Shown: positions 51,149-60,651, numbered from the stretch's first letter. The stretch: DNA of 64,000 nt from Streptomyces sp. ISL-10 (GCF_018614575.1 NZ_JAGGOJ010000003.1:1-64000); one strand, 5' to 3'. Numbers and translations are program-made. The notes: generated from the letters alone by a model not told the origin.

Positions 51149-52396
51149 GTGCACTCCTCCGCGGTCTTCCTGATCGAGTTCGGCGCGATCATCCTCGCGT
51201 TGGGGCTGCTGGGCCGGCTCGCCGGACGCTTTCGGTTCTCCCCTATACCCCTGTACCTTCTGGGCGGCCTCGCCTTCGGGGAGGGCGGGCTGCTCCCGCT
51301 CGGTGCCAGTGAGGAGTTCGTCGCCATCGGCGCCGAGATCGGCGTCATCCTGCTCCTGCTGATGCTCGGCCTGGAGTACACGGCCAGCGACCTGGTCTCC
51401 AACCTCAAGACCCAATACCCGGCCGGCCTGGTCGACTGCGTCCTCAACGCGCTGCCCGGGGCCGCGATCGCTCTGCTGCTGGGGTGGGGCCCGGTGGCCG
51501 CCGTGGTCCTGGCGGGCGTCACCTGGATCTCTTCCTCCGGCGTCATCGCCAAGGTCATGGGTGACCTCGGGCGGCTCGGCAACCGCGAGACCCCGGTCAT
51601 CCTGAGCGTCCTGGTCCTCGAAGACCTGGCCATGGCCGTGTACCTGCCGATCATCACCGCGCTGCTCGCGGGGGTGAGCCTGGCCGCCGGCAGCATCACC
51701 CTGGCCATCGCCCTCGGCGTCGCCGGCCTCGTGCTGTTCGTCGCGGTCCGCTTCGGACGGGTCATCTCCCGCTTCGTCTCCAGCGACGACCCCGAGAAGC
51801 TCCTGCTCGTCGTCCTCGGCCTGACACTCCTCGTCGCCGGTATCGCCCAGCAGCTCCAGGTCTCGGCGGCCGTCGGCGCCTTCCTGGTGGGCATCGCCCT
51901 CTCAGGCGAGGTTGCCGAGGGGGCGCACAACTTGCTGAGCCCGCTGCGGGACCTGTTCGCGGCGGTGTTCTTCGTCTTCTTCGGCCTGCACACCGATCCG
52001 GCGAGCATCCCGCCCGTGATCCTGCCCGCCCTCACCCTGGCCGTGGTCACCGCCGGCACGAAGATCGCGACCGGTTACTGGGCCGCGCGGCGCGCCGGTA
52101 TCTCCGCCAAGGGGCGCTGGCGGGCGGGCGGAACTCTGGTGGCGCGTGGCGAGTTCTCGATCGTCATCGCCGGCCTCGCCGTGACCGCCGGCATCGAGCC
52201 CGCCCTCGGTCCGCTCGCCACCGCGTACGTCCTGATCCTGGTCATCGTCGGGCCGCTCACCGCCCGCTACACCGAACCGATCGCCACCTGTCTCACCAGC
52301 CGCCGACGCTCTTCCGCCGACCCGGTCGTACAGGCGCAGGCACCGGCCGTCGAGACACTGGAGCCGGTGGACGACGGCACCACCGGGCGGGCGTGA
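51149..52396 (+). CDS. CPA2-family cation:proton antiporter (KhtU-like)
   Basis: 415 residues from GTG 51149, about 12 helices. Family features: LLLLMLGLEYTASDL, SSSGVIAKVMGDLGRLGNRETPVILSVLVLEDLAM (central Asp) and QVSAAVGAFLVGIALSGEVAE. No C-terminal TrkA-N domain, as expected when a separate KhtT-like subunit is encoded. Confidence 0.9.
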   Translation: MHSSAVFLIEFGAIILALGLLGRLAGRFRFSPIPLYLLGGLAFGEGGLLPLGASEEFVAIGAEIGVILLLLMLGLEYTASDLVSNLKTQYPAGLVDCVLNALPGAAIALLLGWGPVAAVVLAGVTWISSSGVIAKVMGDLGRLGNRETPVILSVLVLEDLAMAVYLPIITALLAGVSLAAGSITLAIALGVAGLVLFVAVRFGRVISRFVSSDDPEKLLLVVLGLTLLVAGIAQQLQVSAAVGAFLVGIALSGEVAEGAHNLLSPLRDLFAAVFFVFFGLHTDPASIPPVILPALTLAVVTAGTKIATGYWAARRAGISAKGRWRAGGTLVARGEFSIVIAGLAVTAGIEPALGPLATAYVLILVIVGPLTARYTEPIATCLTSRRRSSADPVVQAQAPAVETLEPVDDGTTGRA

Positions 52397-52934
52397 GCGA
52401 CGAGACCTGGGCGGCCGTCGCCGGCCGGGACACGGTGTCTTTGGTGAGGCCGGCGAACGTTCCGCGATCCGAGGGGCGCCCAGGACTCCGCGACCGTGTC
52501 GGCCTCCTCGCCGGCCGGCTGGAGTACCGGCCGGCCCGTCGGTATCGGCCACAGCTACGAAGTAGCCCTCAACGCACTCGATGTGGCCGAGCGGACGGGG
52601 TTCGACGAACCGCTGCTGCGCGGGGCGCACTTGCTCGTCTTCCCGGTCCTGTCCCGCGACACAGGCCCTGGTGGACCTGGTCCGCAGCACGCTCAGCCCG
52701 CTGGAACACGCCCGCGGCGCAGCCCGCCCACTCCTCGACACGCTCACCGCCTACTTCGACAGCGGCTGCGTCGCCGCGGAGGCGGCACGCCAACTGAAGC
52801 TGAGCGTCAGGGCACTGACCTACCGCCTGGAGCGCGTCCGCACACTGACCGGCAGCGACCCCGCCCACCGCTACACCCTTCAGGCAGCGGTCATCGGCGC
52901 GCGCCTCCTCGACTGGCCGACCAGGCCTCCGTGA
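52393..52934 (+). pseudogene. PucR/CdaR-type regulator remnant, frameshifted
   Basis: The C-terminal PucR helix-turn-helix is clear (LLDTLTAYFDSGCVAAEAAR, KLSVRALTYRLERVRTLTG). The preceding part is spread over other frames (GRPVGIGHSYEVALNALDVA, LLVFPVLSRDT). A one-base gain near 52662 would join LSRDT to QALVDLVRSTL. The N-terminal sensor region is mostly gone. It overlaps the antiporter stop. Confidence 0.65.
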
Positions 52935-53018
52935 AGACGGCGCATGCGTCAGGCAGGCTGGGCTTCCCGTCCGGTGCCGGCGTCCGGGTTCTCGCCGGCT
53001 GTTCGGGGTTCGGCGACG

Positions 53019-53481
53019 TCAGCCCGCATGGTCGGTGAGCCGCTCCGTGTCGAGGACGGTGATGCGGCCCCGTGCGAGGCGGATCAGGTGCTGGTCGGCG
53101 AGGTCGCGCAGGACCTTGGTGGTGGTCTCGCGTGAGGTGCCGGCGAGGGCGGCGATCTGCTGGGGGTGAGCGCGATCTGAGGGCTGCGGGCCGCGAGCAT
53201 ACGGGGCCGAGTCTCGGCGGCGAGGGTGAGCAGTGTGGTGGCGATGCGCTGCGGCACCGATTTGAACACGCTGTCGGACAGGCGCTGTTCGAGATCGGTG
53301 AGCCGTCGGCCGAGGATCTCGGTGATGCGCGCGGAGATCCGGGCGTCGGAGAGCAGGAAACGGTGCACGTCGGCGCGGCTCATGACGCAGACGGTGACGT
53401 CGTCGAGGGCTTCGGCGTTCGGAAGATGTCGACCTCGGAGATGCACCAGGTCTTCTCGGCGTCGTCGCCGGTGTGGTTCAT
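53019..53481 (-). pseudogene. Crp/Fnr-type regulator with deleted sensor and two frameshifts
   Basis: ATG 53481 follows GAGGAG; the start (MNHTGDDAEKTWCISEVDIF) is that of a Crp-like protein. Most of the cyclic-nucleotide-binding beta-roll is missing and the frame jumps to ALDDVTVCVMSRADVHRFLL, the dimer helix, and the HTH (LAGTSRETTTKVLRDLADQ). Single missing bases at about 53421 and 53162-53166, both in G runs on this strand, break the frame. Confidence 0.7.
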
Positions 53482-53657
53482 GTGGTGGGGCTCCTCGCGT
53501 CGTCCCGGTGCCCAGGGCGGGGGCGCGGCTCCGCACGGCGGGCCGGCGAGCGTTCTCGCGCTGCTGGCCGGACAGTGGTCGTCCGGGGCGCCGAAACGGG
53601 GTTCAGCACCCCGGAGCGGTGAGCCGGGACCAGGTGTTGACGCCGGCGGGATCTGCG

Positions 53658-54143
53658 TCATACCGCGGTCCGTCCGGCCCGCTTGCCCGCCGTCTGCGCG
53701 ATGCCGAGGAAGGTGAGTCCGGCCAGCAGGCCGAAGACGAGGTGGCCGCCGAGGCTGGAGGCGGTGACGTCGTTCCATTCGAAGACGGGCATGCCCATGT
53801 TGGCCGGCATGATCCACAGGGCGCCGAGGGCCCACCACGCCGCGCCGTAGACCAGGCCGAGGACAGCAGCGGGGGCGAGCCGCTGCGCGAGGTGACCGAA
53901 CACGACACCGAAGACGGTGCCTGCCGTGAGGGCGATCGCGAGGTGGATCAGCCAGCCGGCGAAGGCGTTGGTGGAACCGAGCAGTCCGGCGACCATCGTG
54001 ATCACCGCGGTGTCCATGATCGGCCGGGACACGGACATCCAGATGCCGAAGCCGATGCCGCCGACGAGTCCGGCCGCCGCGCCCCACGTGGCATGGACGG
54101 GGATCTCGGCGATCTGGGGGGATACGTGTGCGGCGGTGGCCAT
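53658..54143 (-). CDS. Integral membrane protein, unknown function
   Basis: 161 residues from ATG 54143, four to five hydrophobic helices (WGAAAGLVGGIGFGIWMSVS, AVITMVAGLLG, GWLIHLAIALTAGTVFGVVFG, AAVLGLVYGAAWWALGAL, LGGHLVFGLLAGLTFLG). It resembles conserved Streptomyces small membrane proteins without assigned role. Confidence 0.72.
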   Translation of the reverse strand: MATAAHVSPQIAEIPVHATWGAAAGLVGGIGFGIWMSVSRPIMDTAVITMVAGLLGSTNAFAGWLIHLAIALTAGTVFGVVFGHLAQRLAPAAVLGLVYGAAWWALGALWIMPANMGMPVFEWNDVTASSLGGHLVFGLLAGLTFLGIAQTAGKRAGRTAV

Positions 54144-54331
54144 AATGATCACCCCGTCAGGTGGGTTCGTTCTGCCGCTTTCACCGCCGACGGTAGGACG
54201 CATGGCATGGGCAGATATGTGACCGCGCTTACCTACGCGCCGGTAGACCCGCATGTGGTCCGGTTGCCGGTGCTCGGCCGGGGTGGGTCCATGGAATCGG
54301 GCACCGGCTGGACCGGGAAATGGGGCAGCGG

Positions 54332-54787
54332 ATGGGAATCGACGTAACCGCGGAGCGGGTGATCCCGTTGCCATGCGAGCGGGTGGCGGCGTACGCGATG
54401 GACTGGTGCCATGACGCGGAATGGACCCAGGGCATCCGTACGGCGGAGCTGACGCGCCAGGCCGAGGCGGGCGGTTTCGGGGTCGGGGCCGAGGTGACGC
54501 GGACCGCGTACTTCCTGGGCAAGCGGATCGACTACGTGCTGCGCGTAGCCGCCTACGAGCCACTGCGGCTGCTCGACATGGCGTCGGTCGCGGGCCCGAT
54601 GCCCATGCATGTGACCTACACCTTCGCCCCGCACCCGGGCGGCGGCACGCTCGCCCGGATCCGCGTGCGGGGTGACGCGTCCGGCCTCTACGGGCTGGCG
54701 GCACCCCTGATGGGGCGCAAGGTGCGCTCCTCGCTGGTCAAGGACCTGCGGGACCTGGAGCGGCGGCTGAGTACGCCACAGGACTGA
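54332..54787 (+). CDS. SRPBCC (START/polyketide-cyclase-fold) protein
   Basis: About 151 residues; ATG 54332 or the ATG four codons earlier. Pattern of lipid/ligand-binding helix-grip proteins: ERVIPLPCERVAAYAMDW, GKRIDYVLRVAAYEPLRLL, and a C-terminal amphipathic helix (VRSSLVKDLRDLERRL). The ligand is unknown. It is followed by the TfoX gene in the same direction. Confidence 0.8.
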   Translation: MGIDVTAERVIPLPCERVAAYAMDWCHDAEWTQGIRTAELTRQAEAGGFGVGAEVTRTAYFLGKRIDYVLRVAAYEPLRLLDMASVAGPMPMHVTYTFAPHPGGGTLARIRVRGDASGLYGLAAPLMGRKVRSSLVKDLRDLERRLSTPQD

Positions 54788-54801
54788 TCACGAGGACGGT
54801 C

Positions 54802-55131
54802 ATGACCTTCGACGAGGGACTGGCGGAACGGATCCGGGCGCACCTGGGCGCGGATCCGGCCATCGGGGAGAAGCGGATGTTCGGCGGCCTGGCGTTCCTG
54901 TACGCCGGCAACATGGCCGTGGGCGTGATCGGGGACGAGTTGATGGTCCGGGTCGGTCCCGACGCAACCGACGCCGCTCTCGCGCGGCCCGGGGCGAGGC
55001 CCTTCGACTTCACCGGCCGCCCGATGCGCGGCTGGGTCGTCGTCGGTGCGTCCGCCGTGTCCGAGGACGAGGCCCTGGCCGACTGGATCGACCAAGGTCG
55101 CGCGTTCGCAGCCGGCCTGCCACCCAAGTGA
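54802..55131 (+). CDS. TfoX N-terminal-domain protein
   Basis: 109 residues. EKRMFGGLAFLYAGNMAVGVIGDELMVRVG and FTGRPMRGWVVVG are the TfoX-N signature. Free-standing TfoX-N proteins are common in actinomycetes and their role is not known. AGGACG precedes ATG 54802. Confidence 0.85.
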   Translation: MTFDEGLAERIRAHLGADPAIGEKRMFGGLAFLYAGNMAVGVIGDELMVRVGPDATDAALARPGARPFDFTGRPMRGWVVVGASAVSEDEALADWIDQGRAFAAGLPPK

Positions 55132-55553
55132 CGAGCAGAGGCGGTAACGGGATGGGTCACAGCGGCCGTCGGCGCGTCTGGGCGGCTCCTGAAGATTCCA
55201 CCCGCAACCGCCGAGGCGTGCGGAGCGGCGCTCGGATCAGGCGTCGCGAGGATGTCCTTTCCACGATCAGCAAGGCGTACCCAAGGACGCTGTCCGCCAC
55301 GGCTGCCCGGGCCGCGCGGAACACCACCATCAGCAGTGCCGCGCCCACGACGGCCGCCGTGCCACGAGATCCGGAGCGCTCACGGGGTGCGGAGATCACG
55401 GCGTACCACCCCTGGATCGCCACCACGACGGGCGGATGTACGGGCGGCACGCAGCAGCAGTCCCGCACAGAGCAGGGTCAGGGCGTCCTGGAGCAGGGCG
55501 AACCAGCTCAGCCGCAGCCGACGCGGCTGTCGGCCCGCGTATCCGACATCGGC
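55132..55553. other. Intergenic region, no confident gene
   Basis: About 420 bp. A minus-strand hydrophobic stretch (GTAAVVGAALLMVVFRAAR, 55260-55390) may be a remnant of a membrane-protein gene, but start and end are not convincing. Confidence 0.4.
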
Positions 55554-56123
55554 TCAGCGCAGCGTCGTGCGCCTCTCTGCCTCTTGCTTGACCGACGCCA
55601 GGGAGGCGGCGACCGTCTGTTCCCAGCGTGCGGCCACCAGATGACCCCAGCGTTCCCCGAGCGCCCACAGGTCCGTGCCCATTTCTCCCTCGTACACCAG
55701 ACGCGTACCCGCCCCGGACGAGGTGAGGGTGAACGACTCCACGACGTGGGGCACCGGTCCGCGCACCAGCCGGAAATCCACCCGCTCGGGCCGGGTGAAG
55801 CGCACGGTCTCCACCGTCACCGCCGTCAGCCTCCCGCCCGCGACCGGTGTGGAGTGGGCGGCGAGCACCATGTCGCTGCCGCGCTCCAGCACCCGGATCC
55901 TCTCCCGCATCGCCCGGGTGGCCCGCCCGAGGTAGGGCTGCGCGATCACGTCGAAGACCGCTTCCCGAGGGGCCCGGATGTCGACGACCTGGGGACCCAG
56001 AAGGCGGGTCCTACGGCCGACGCCCACATCCAGGGGCAGCGCCCCGCTGACCAGCCCGAGGTACCCGGCCGCAGCGCCGCCGCCCATCGCGGCCACGGCC
56101 ATCAGCTTCGTCCGCCATGTCAT
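55554..56123 (-). CDS. SRPBCC-family membrane-anchored protein
   Basis: 189 residues from ATG 56123 with an N-terminal hydrophobic anchor (LMAVAAMGGGAAAGYLGLV), then a helix-grip domain (VDIRAPREAVFDVIAQPYLG, PHVVESFTLTSSGAGTRLVYEGEMG). Stand-alone gene; ligand unknown. Confidence 0.8.
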   Translation of the reverse strand: MTWRTKLMAVAAMGGGAAAGYLGLVSGALPLDVGVGRRTRLLGPQVVDIRAPREAVFDVIAQPYLGRATRAMRERIRVLERGSDMVLAAHSTPVAGGRLTAVTVETVRFTRPERVDFRLVRGPVPHVVESFTLTSSGAGTRLVYEGEMGTDLWALGERWGHLVAARWEQTVAASLASVKQEAERRTTLR

Positions 56124-56285
56124 CTCCGAGTCCCTCTCCGGTGCGCTGATCCTGCCGTCCAGGAGTGACGCTACGGCCGACCCGCCCGGAGATCGGTGAG
56201 CGCGCTCACGTTGCGCGACCGGCGGCCACGACGCAAGGCGTCGTTGCCCTGCGGCACTTCCGGCGCCGCTGACCAGCGACCGCTC

Positions 56286-56608
56286 TCACAGGCTGCTCGG
56301 ACCGCTCTCCCGCACCGTCTCGGGAGTGCCCTCGACCCGCACCCCCTGCCAGAACGCCACATGGCCCTTGATCTTCCGGGCGAACGGGCTGGGTTTCGGG
56401 TAGTACCAGGCGGCGTCCGGATTGGTCAGCCCCCGACCTCCAGGCTGTAGTAACGGGCGACGCCCTTCCAGAAGCACAATGACCTGGTCCGGGTTTCGGT
56501 GAAGTACTCCCCGTGCAGCGATTCCGGCGGGAAGTAGTGGTTGCCCTCCACCACCACCGTGCGCGGCGCTTCCGCGATCACCGTGCCATTCCACACAGCC
56601 CGCATCAT
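56286..56608 (-). pseudogene. DUF427-family protein, one-base frameshift
   Basis: ATG 56608 opens MMRAVWNGTVIAEAPRTVVV, GNHYFPPESL, LCFWKGVARYYSLEVGG, then TGA. The expected continuation (LTNPDAAWYYPKP, KIKGHVAFWQGVRV) is one frame over and ends at 56286. One more G in the GGGGG run at about 56434-56438 restores the gene. DUF427 proteins are about 100-residue enzymes or binding proteins of unknown role. Confidence 0.75.
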
Positions 56609-57033
56609 GACCCTCGCCCACCTTCCTTCAGTCGCGCTGCTCCTACTTCTCAAGCTACGTACGAGCTGCTGCCCGCTTCGGTGACCGCGCTCACGTTGCG
56701 CGGGGCCCGCCGTCCAGCGGAGGAGAGGCAATGGAGCTGACCGTGAACCACCGTGCTCCGGCTCCCCGGAACCGCCGGGGTGGGGCGGCTGGTCGGCTCG
56801 GCTTGTCCTGGTCGGCGTCGGCGCGCGAGCGGAGGTTCACGCCGTGGGCGAGGAGCGCCCCACCTCGGCCGCCGACTCCGGCCTGTGATCGCGTGAGGGG
56901 CTCGTACGGTTGGTCTGATCCAGGACGTGCGCGCCGGGCGGTTCCCAGGCGCGGCCGCGCCGTGCCGAGTGCGGCCGGGTCCGTGTCGGCTGGAACCCGC
57001 CGCCCCCGGTCAGGGCCGTCGTAGCGTCGTGCC
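56609..57033. other. Intergenic region, nothing recognised
   Basis: 425 bp between the DUF427 gene and the acetyltransferase. High GC with no plausible coding signal. Probably contains two divergent promoters. Confidence 0.5.
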
Positions 57034-57597
57034 ATGACCACTGTCGACGAAACGGTTTACCGGATCCGCGCCGCCCGTCCCGAGGACACCGAGGCAATCG
57101 CGGGCGTCGACGGCTCCTTCACCACCAGCACCGTGTTCCAAGTGGCCGTCTCCGACGAGGGGTTCGCGTTCCGGGAGGTCCCTGTGGACCCGCCACTGAC
57201 CAAGGTCTTCCCCGAGGACGAGTCCGACGACGGCGACGAGGACGGCGAGGAGTCCGGCAGCCGTACCTTCGTCGCCGTCGGCGCCGACAATGAGGTGGCG
57301 GGCTTCGCCGCCGTCTCCTACTCCCCGTGGAACCGCCGCCTCACCATCGAGGACATCGAGGTCGCCCCTGACCACCGGGGCCGTGGCGTCGGCCGCGCGC
57401 TGATGGGACACGCCGTCGAATTCGCCCGCGAGTGCGGCGCCGGGCACATTTGGCTTGAGGTCACCAACGTCAACGCCGCGGCCATCCACGCCTACCGGCG
57501 GATGGGCTTCGCCTTCTGCGGACTGGACACGGCCCTCTACCACGGCACCGAATCCGAGGGCGAGCAGGCGATCTACATGAGCATGCCCTGCCCCTGA
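57034..57597 (+). CDS. Streptothricin N-acetyltransferase (GNAT family)
   Basis: 187 residues. It closely follows the streptothricin acetyltransferase pattern: GSFTTSTVFQVAVSDEGFA, an acidic insert (DESDDGDEDGEE), IEDIEVAPDHRGRGVGRALM (acetyl-CoA-binding R/QxxGxG/A) and VTNVNAAAIHAYRRMGF, ending YMSMPCP. It acetylates the beta-lysine amino group of streptothricin-type antibiotics. No streptothricin biosynthetic genes are nearby, so this is an orphan resistance gene. Confidence 0.88.
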   Translation: MTTVDETVYRIRAARPEDTEAIAGVDGSFTTSTVFQVAVSDEGFAFREVPVDPPLTKVFPEDESDDGDEDGEESGSRTFVAVGADNEVAGFAAVSYSPWNRRLTIEDIEVAPDHRGRGVGRALMGHAVEFARECGAGHIWLEVTNVNAAAIHAYRRMGFAFCGLDTALYHGTESEGEQAIYMSMPCP

Positions 57598-57679
57598 GCG
57601 GACAGCAGGCGGCAGGTGGGGGCGGACCCGTCGCCCGGCGCGACCGTCACGGTCAGCAACAAGGCCGGGTCCCCGGCCG

Positions 57680-58060
57680 GTTCTGTCGGCGGCGCGTGCC
57701 ACTCCACGCGTGCGTCCAGCAGCCGGTCGCCGGCCAAGCCGGCCTCTACCTGTGGTCACTGCTCGCGCTCGGCCTCGGCGTCCTCCAGGCGCTCGCGGGC
57801 GCCGGCCGGATCCAGGCCGCCATCGGCGCCGAGGCGCACCCTGGCGGGCGTCACCACCCGACCCGTGGGACCGTACGGATAGGCGGCGCCGATGTCACCA
57901 CCCTGCCAGTGGGGCAGCTACGGCGCGAGATCGTGCTCGTGACCCAGAAGCAGCACGTATTCACCGGCACGGTACGGGACAACCTGACGCCGGCACACGG
58001 CGGCGACGGCGAGGAGGCCCTGCCGGACGAGCGGTTTGAGGACGTGCTCTCAACCGTAGT
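57680..58060 (+). pseudogene. ABC exporter remnant
   Basis: Fragments of a permease-ATPase exporter. A membrane stretch (LYLWSLLALGLGVLQALAG) joins directly, with most of the gene missing, to an ATPase piece (RGTVRIGGADVTTLPVGQLR, EIVLVTQKQHVFTGTVRDNL), the region between Walker A and the signature motif. Walker A, Walker B and the signature are absent. It ends abruptly against a minus-strand fragment. Confidence 0.6.
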
Positions 58061-58470
58061 GGTGTTGCCCTGGATCCACGGGTGCTCGACGCGATGGTCG
58101 ACATACCGGTCGCCGGTGACGAACCGAGTACCGGTCATGCGGGCCAGGTCCAGGATGCGCTCGTCGGCGTCGGGTACCTCCTCGACCAGACCTTCGGCGA
58201 CCCACCGGCGCAGCCGCAGCACCTCCTGCGGATCGGCGAACTCCCGGTGAGCGCCCAGCAGATGGGTGTCGGCGACGAGGTGGACGGAGACGTCGGGGTC
58301 ACGGGACAGTTCCCTCAGTGCGCGCAGCACCAGATCGAGGCGGCTCAGCGACCGGGACGCCCGCGGGCCGATGGACCTCTGACGGACGATGTTGGAGAGC
58401 TCCACGAGGTAGTCGGCGTGTTCCGCCGAGCCGATCGGGTTCGGCGGGGGCGGGACGTGCCGCAGGCTCG
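58060..58470 (-). pseudogene. NYN/PIN-like ribonuclease-domain fragment
   Basis: Minus-strand coding of ELSNIVRQRSIGPRASRSLS, VSVHLVADTHLLG, GLVEEVPDADERILDLAR and GTRFVTGDRYVDHRVEHPW, an alternating strand-helix pattern with conserved Asp typical of NYN/PIN nucleases of Streptomyces. The frame then runs into the ABC remnant, so the C-terminal part is lost. The start is not clear. Confidence 0.5.
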
Positions 58471-58476
58471 GCGCCC

Positions 58477-58986
58477 TCACCGGCCTCGGCCCGGCAACGG
58501 TCGCGGCGGCGGGGAGCCGAGCGAGCGTTCCGCAGAGGGCTCCGCAGATGCCCGGCCGTGGCGGACCAGCACGGTGACCGTGGCCGCCAGGAAGACGGAC
58601 TGCATGGCCGTCCGGGGGCCGAGCCGGTCCCACCAGGGCACGTCGCCGCCGGCGGCGTACACATTGGCGGGGAACATCACGATCAGCATCGCACTGAGCA
58701 CGGCGGCCGAGCCCCGGGCGGTCCGCGACCACAGCAGCCCGAGCGCGCAGGCGAGTTCGGCGATGCCGGTCAGTGTGACGAGCAGGCCCGGGGCCGGCAG
58801 GGCCGGCGGCACCATGGCGACCATCTCCTCGCGCATCCCGACGAAGTGGGCGCCCGCGGTGAGCGTGAACATGGCCGCCAGGCCGCCCCGCAGGGCGGCG
58901 GTCGGCCGACGGAGCCGTACGGCCCCGAGCGCCCCGGCGAGCAGCAGCAGGCCTGTGACGGCGACGAGTGTGACGAGCGGTTCCAT
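58477..58986 (-). CDS. DoxX-like membrane protein
   Basis: 169 residues from ATG 58986, four helices. GAHFVGMREEMVAMVPPALPAP and GIAELACALGLL are typical of DoxX/DoxX-like proteins, and FPANVYAAG follows. The function in actinomycetes is uncertain. Confidence 0.83.
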   Translation of the reverse strand: MEPLVTLVAVTGLLLLAGALGAVRLRRPTAALRGGLAAMFTLTAGAHFVGMREEMVAMVPPALPAPGLLVTLTGIAELACALGLLWSRTARGSAAVLSAMLIVMFPANVYAAGGDVPWWDRLGPRTAMQSVFLAATVTVLVRHGRASAEPSAERSLGSPPPRPLPGRGR

Positions 58987-59083
58987 GTCCGGACCTTCCT
59001 GCCGTGATGGATGTCGTGACGTGTCGTGACGGATCTCTTGGGTATACGGGGGCGGGCCGGCGGGGTGCTCCCGCGCCTGCCGG

Positions 59084-59473
59084 TCAGGCGGAGTCGCCGG
59101 CCACGGCCGCGGCCGACCTGCGGACGGTGTCCGGGTCGATGCACTGGATCTGCACGACGACCCCGTCCGGGTCGGTGACGCGGACGCTGCGGCCGAAGTT
59201 CTCCTCGACCAACTCGTACGGGTAGCCGTTGCGTTCGAGCCGCTGCGCGACCTCCTCCAGCGGCTGGTCCGTCGCGAAGCCCAGTTCGGTGGCGCCGGGT
59301 GGCAGACCCTGCGAGACGGCGGCGGCGTGGAGGCCGACGGCGCCCGCGGCGGCGGTCAGCCGGACCCAGACGGCCGCGCCCGGCTCCTGCCGGACGGCGA
59401 GCCCCAGCCCGGAGTAGAAGTCCCGGGACGCCTCGACGTCGGCCACGTACCTGATGGGAAGAACGGTCAACAT
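59084..59473 (-). CDS. Glyoxalase/VOC-family protein
   Basis: 129 residues, paired beta-alpha-beta-beta-beta units (PIRYVADVEASRDFYSGLGL ... VRVTDPDGVVVQIQCID). Small VOC proteins are glyoxalases, dioxygenases or antibiotic-binding proteins. It is divergent from an Lrp-type regulator, which may control it. Confidence 0.83.
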   Translation of the reverse strand: MLTVLPIRYVADVEASRDFYSGLGLAVRQEPGAAVWVRLTAAAGAVGLHAAAVSQGLPPGATELGFATDQPLEEVAQRLERNGYPYELVEENFGRSVRVTDPDGVVVQIQCIDPDTVRRSAAAVAGDSA

Positions 59474-59577
59474 GGTCTGCCTTTCTGTGGTGGTCGCCGC
59501 CAGCGTCCTGCCCGGTACTCCCCTGCGCGCTGTAATGTCGCCGGGATGGACGCGACCGGACTTCGGAGGGGGAGCTG

Positions 59578-60651
59578 GTGACGCAATCCGTCACGCTCGA
59601 CGCGCTGGACCGCCGTCTGATCCATGCCCTCCAGATCGACGGGCGCGCCTCGTTCAGCGGGATCGCCACCGTGCTCGGGGCCCCGGAGCGCACCGTCGCG
59701 CGCCGCTACCACCGGCTGCGGTCGGCCCTGGTGGCCCGGGTGGTGGGGCTCGTCGACAGCCGGCGGATCGGCATGCTCGACTGGTTCGTCCGCATCGACT
59801 GCGCGCCGGACGCCGTTGAGGCGCTGACCGCCGCCCTCGCGCAGCGGGACGACACCTCGTGGATTGCCCCGCTCGCCGGCGGGACGCGGCTGACCTGCAT
59901 GGTCCGCACCCCGGCCGCGGGGCCGGCCGCGGGATCGGACGGTGGTCGCCCGCTCTTCGACCACCTGCTCCGGACCCCGGGAATACGAGACGTCGAGGCG
60001 AGCTGCGTGCTGCGTCCGGTCGCCGGGGTCGGCGGCTGGGCAGGCCGGACCAGCGCGCTGGACGCGTCCGAACAGGCGGCTCTTGTCGGCCCCGTGCCGG
60101 AGTCACCGGACGGCCCGGAAGTCCTTGCGGAGGCGTCCGGCTGGGGCGAGGCGGAGGCGCGGCTGGCGGGCGAACTGGCCCTGGACGGCCGGGCGGACGT
60201 GGCGCAGCTGGCCACCGTCACCGGGTGGTCGGCCTCGACCGTGCGCCGCCGCGTCGCCTGGCTGCGGGCCGCCGGGGTGCTGCACTTCGAGGTGGACGTG
60301 AGCCCGTCCCACTTCGGCTTCCCGGTGGAGGCGCTGCTGTGGCTGGAGGTGGCGCCGGCTCAGCTGGGCGAGGTGACGGAGGCGCTGTCACGGCATGCCG
60401 CAGTCGCCTTCGCCGCCGTCACGACGGGCCGGGCGTCGGTCTTCGCCATGGTCCAGTGCCGTGACACCGGTGCCCTGTACGACTACCTGGCCGGCGAGTT
60501 GGCCGCGCTGCCCGGCATCGGTCGGGTGGAGACCGCCCTTGTCCAGCGCCGCGCCAAGCGGGCGGGCCCGCTCCTCCTGCCGGCTGTGGGGGAACGCGCT
60601 CGACGATTCCCACCACGATCGACAGCCCACCGAGTCGGCCACATGAGTTGA
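59578..60651 (+). CDS. Lrp/AsnC-family regulator with two HTH-ligand repeats
   Basis: 357 residues from GTG 59578 after GGAGGGGGAG. Two winged-helix motifs: LDALDRRLIHALQIDGRASF...LGAPERTVARRYHRL (N-terminal) and ELALDGRADVAQLATVTGWSASTVRRRVAWL (about residues 200-230), each with a RAM-type region. The doubled form is common in Streptomyces. It probably regulates the divergent VOC gene and itself. Confidence 0.87.
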   Translation: MTQSVTLDALDRRLIHALQIDGRASFSGIATVLGAPERTVARRYHRLRSALVARVVGLVDSRRIGMLDWFVRIDCAPDAVEALTAALAQRDDTSWIAPLAGGTRLTCMVRTPAAGPAAGSDGGRPLFDHLLRTPGIRDVEASCVLRPVAGVGGWAGRTSALDASEQAALVGPVPESPDGPEVLAEASGWGEAEARLAGELALDGRADVAQLATVTGWSASTVRRRVAWLRAAGVLHFEVDVSPSHFGFPVEALLWLEVAPAQLGEVTEALSRHAAVAFAAVTTGRASVFAMVQCRDTGALYDYLAGELAALPGIGRVETALVQRRAKRAGPLLLPAVGERARRFPPRSTAHRVGHMS

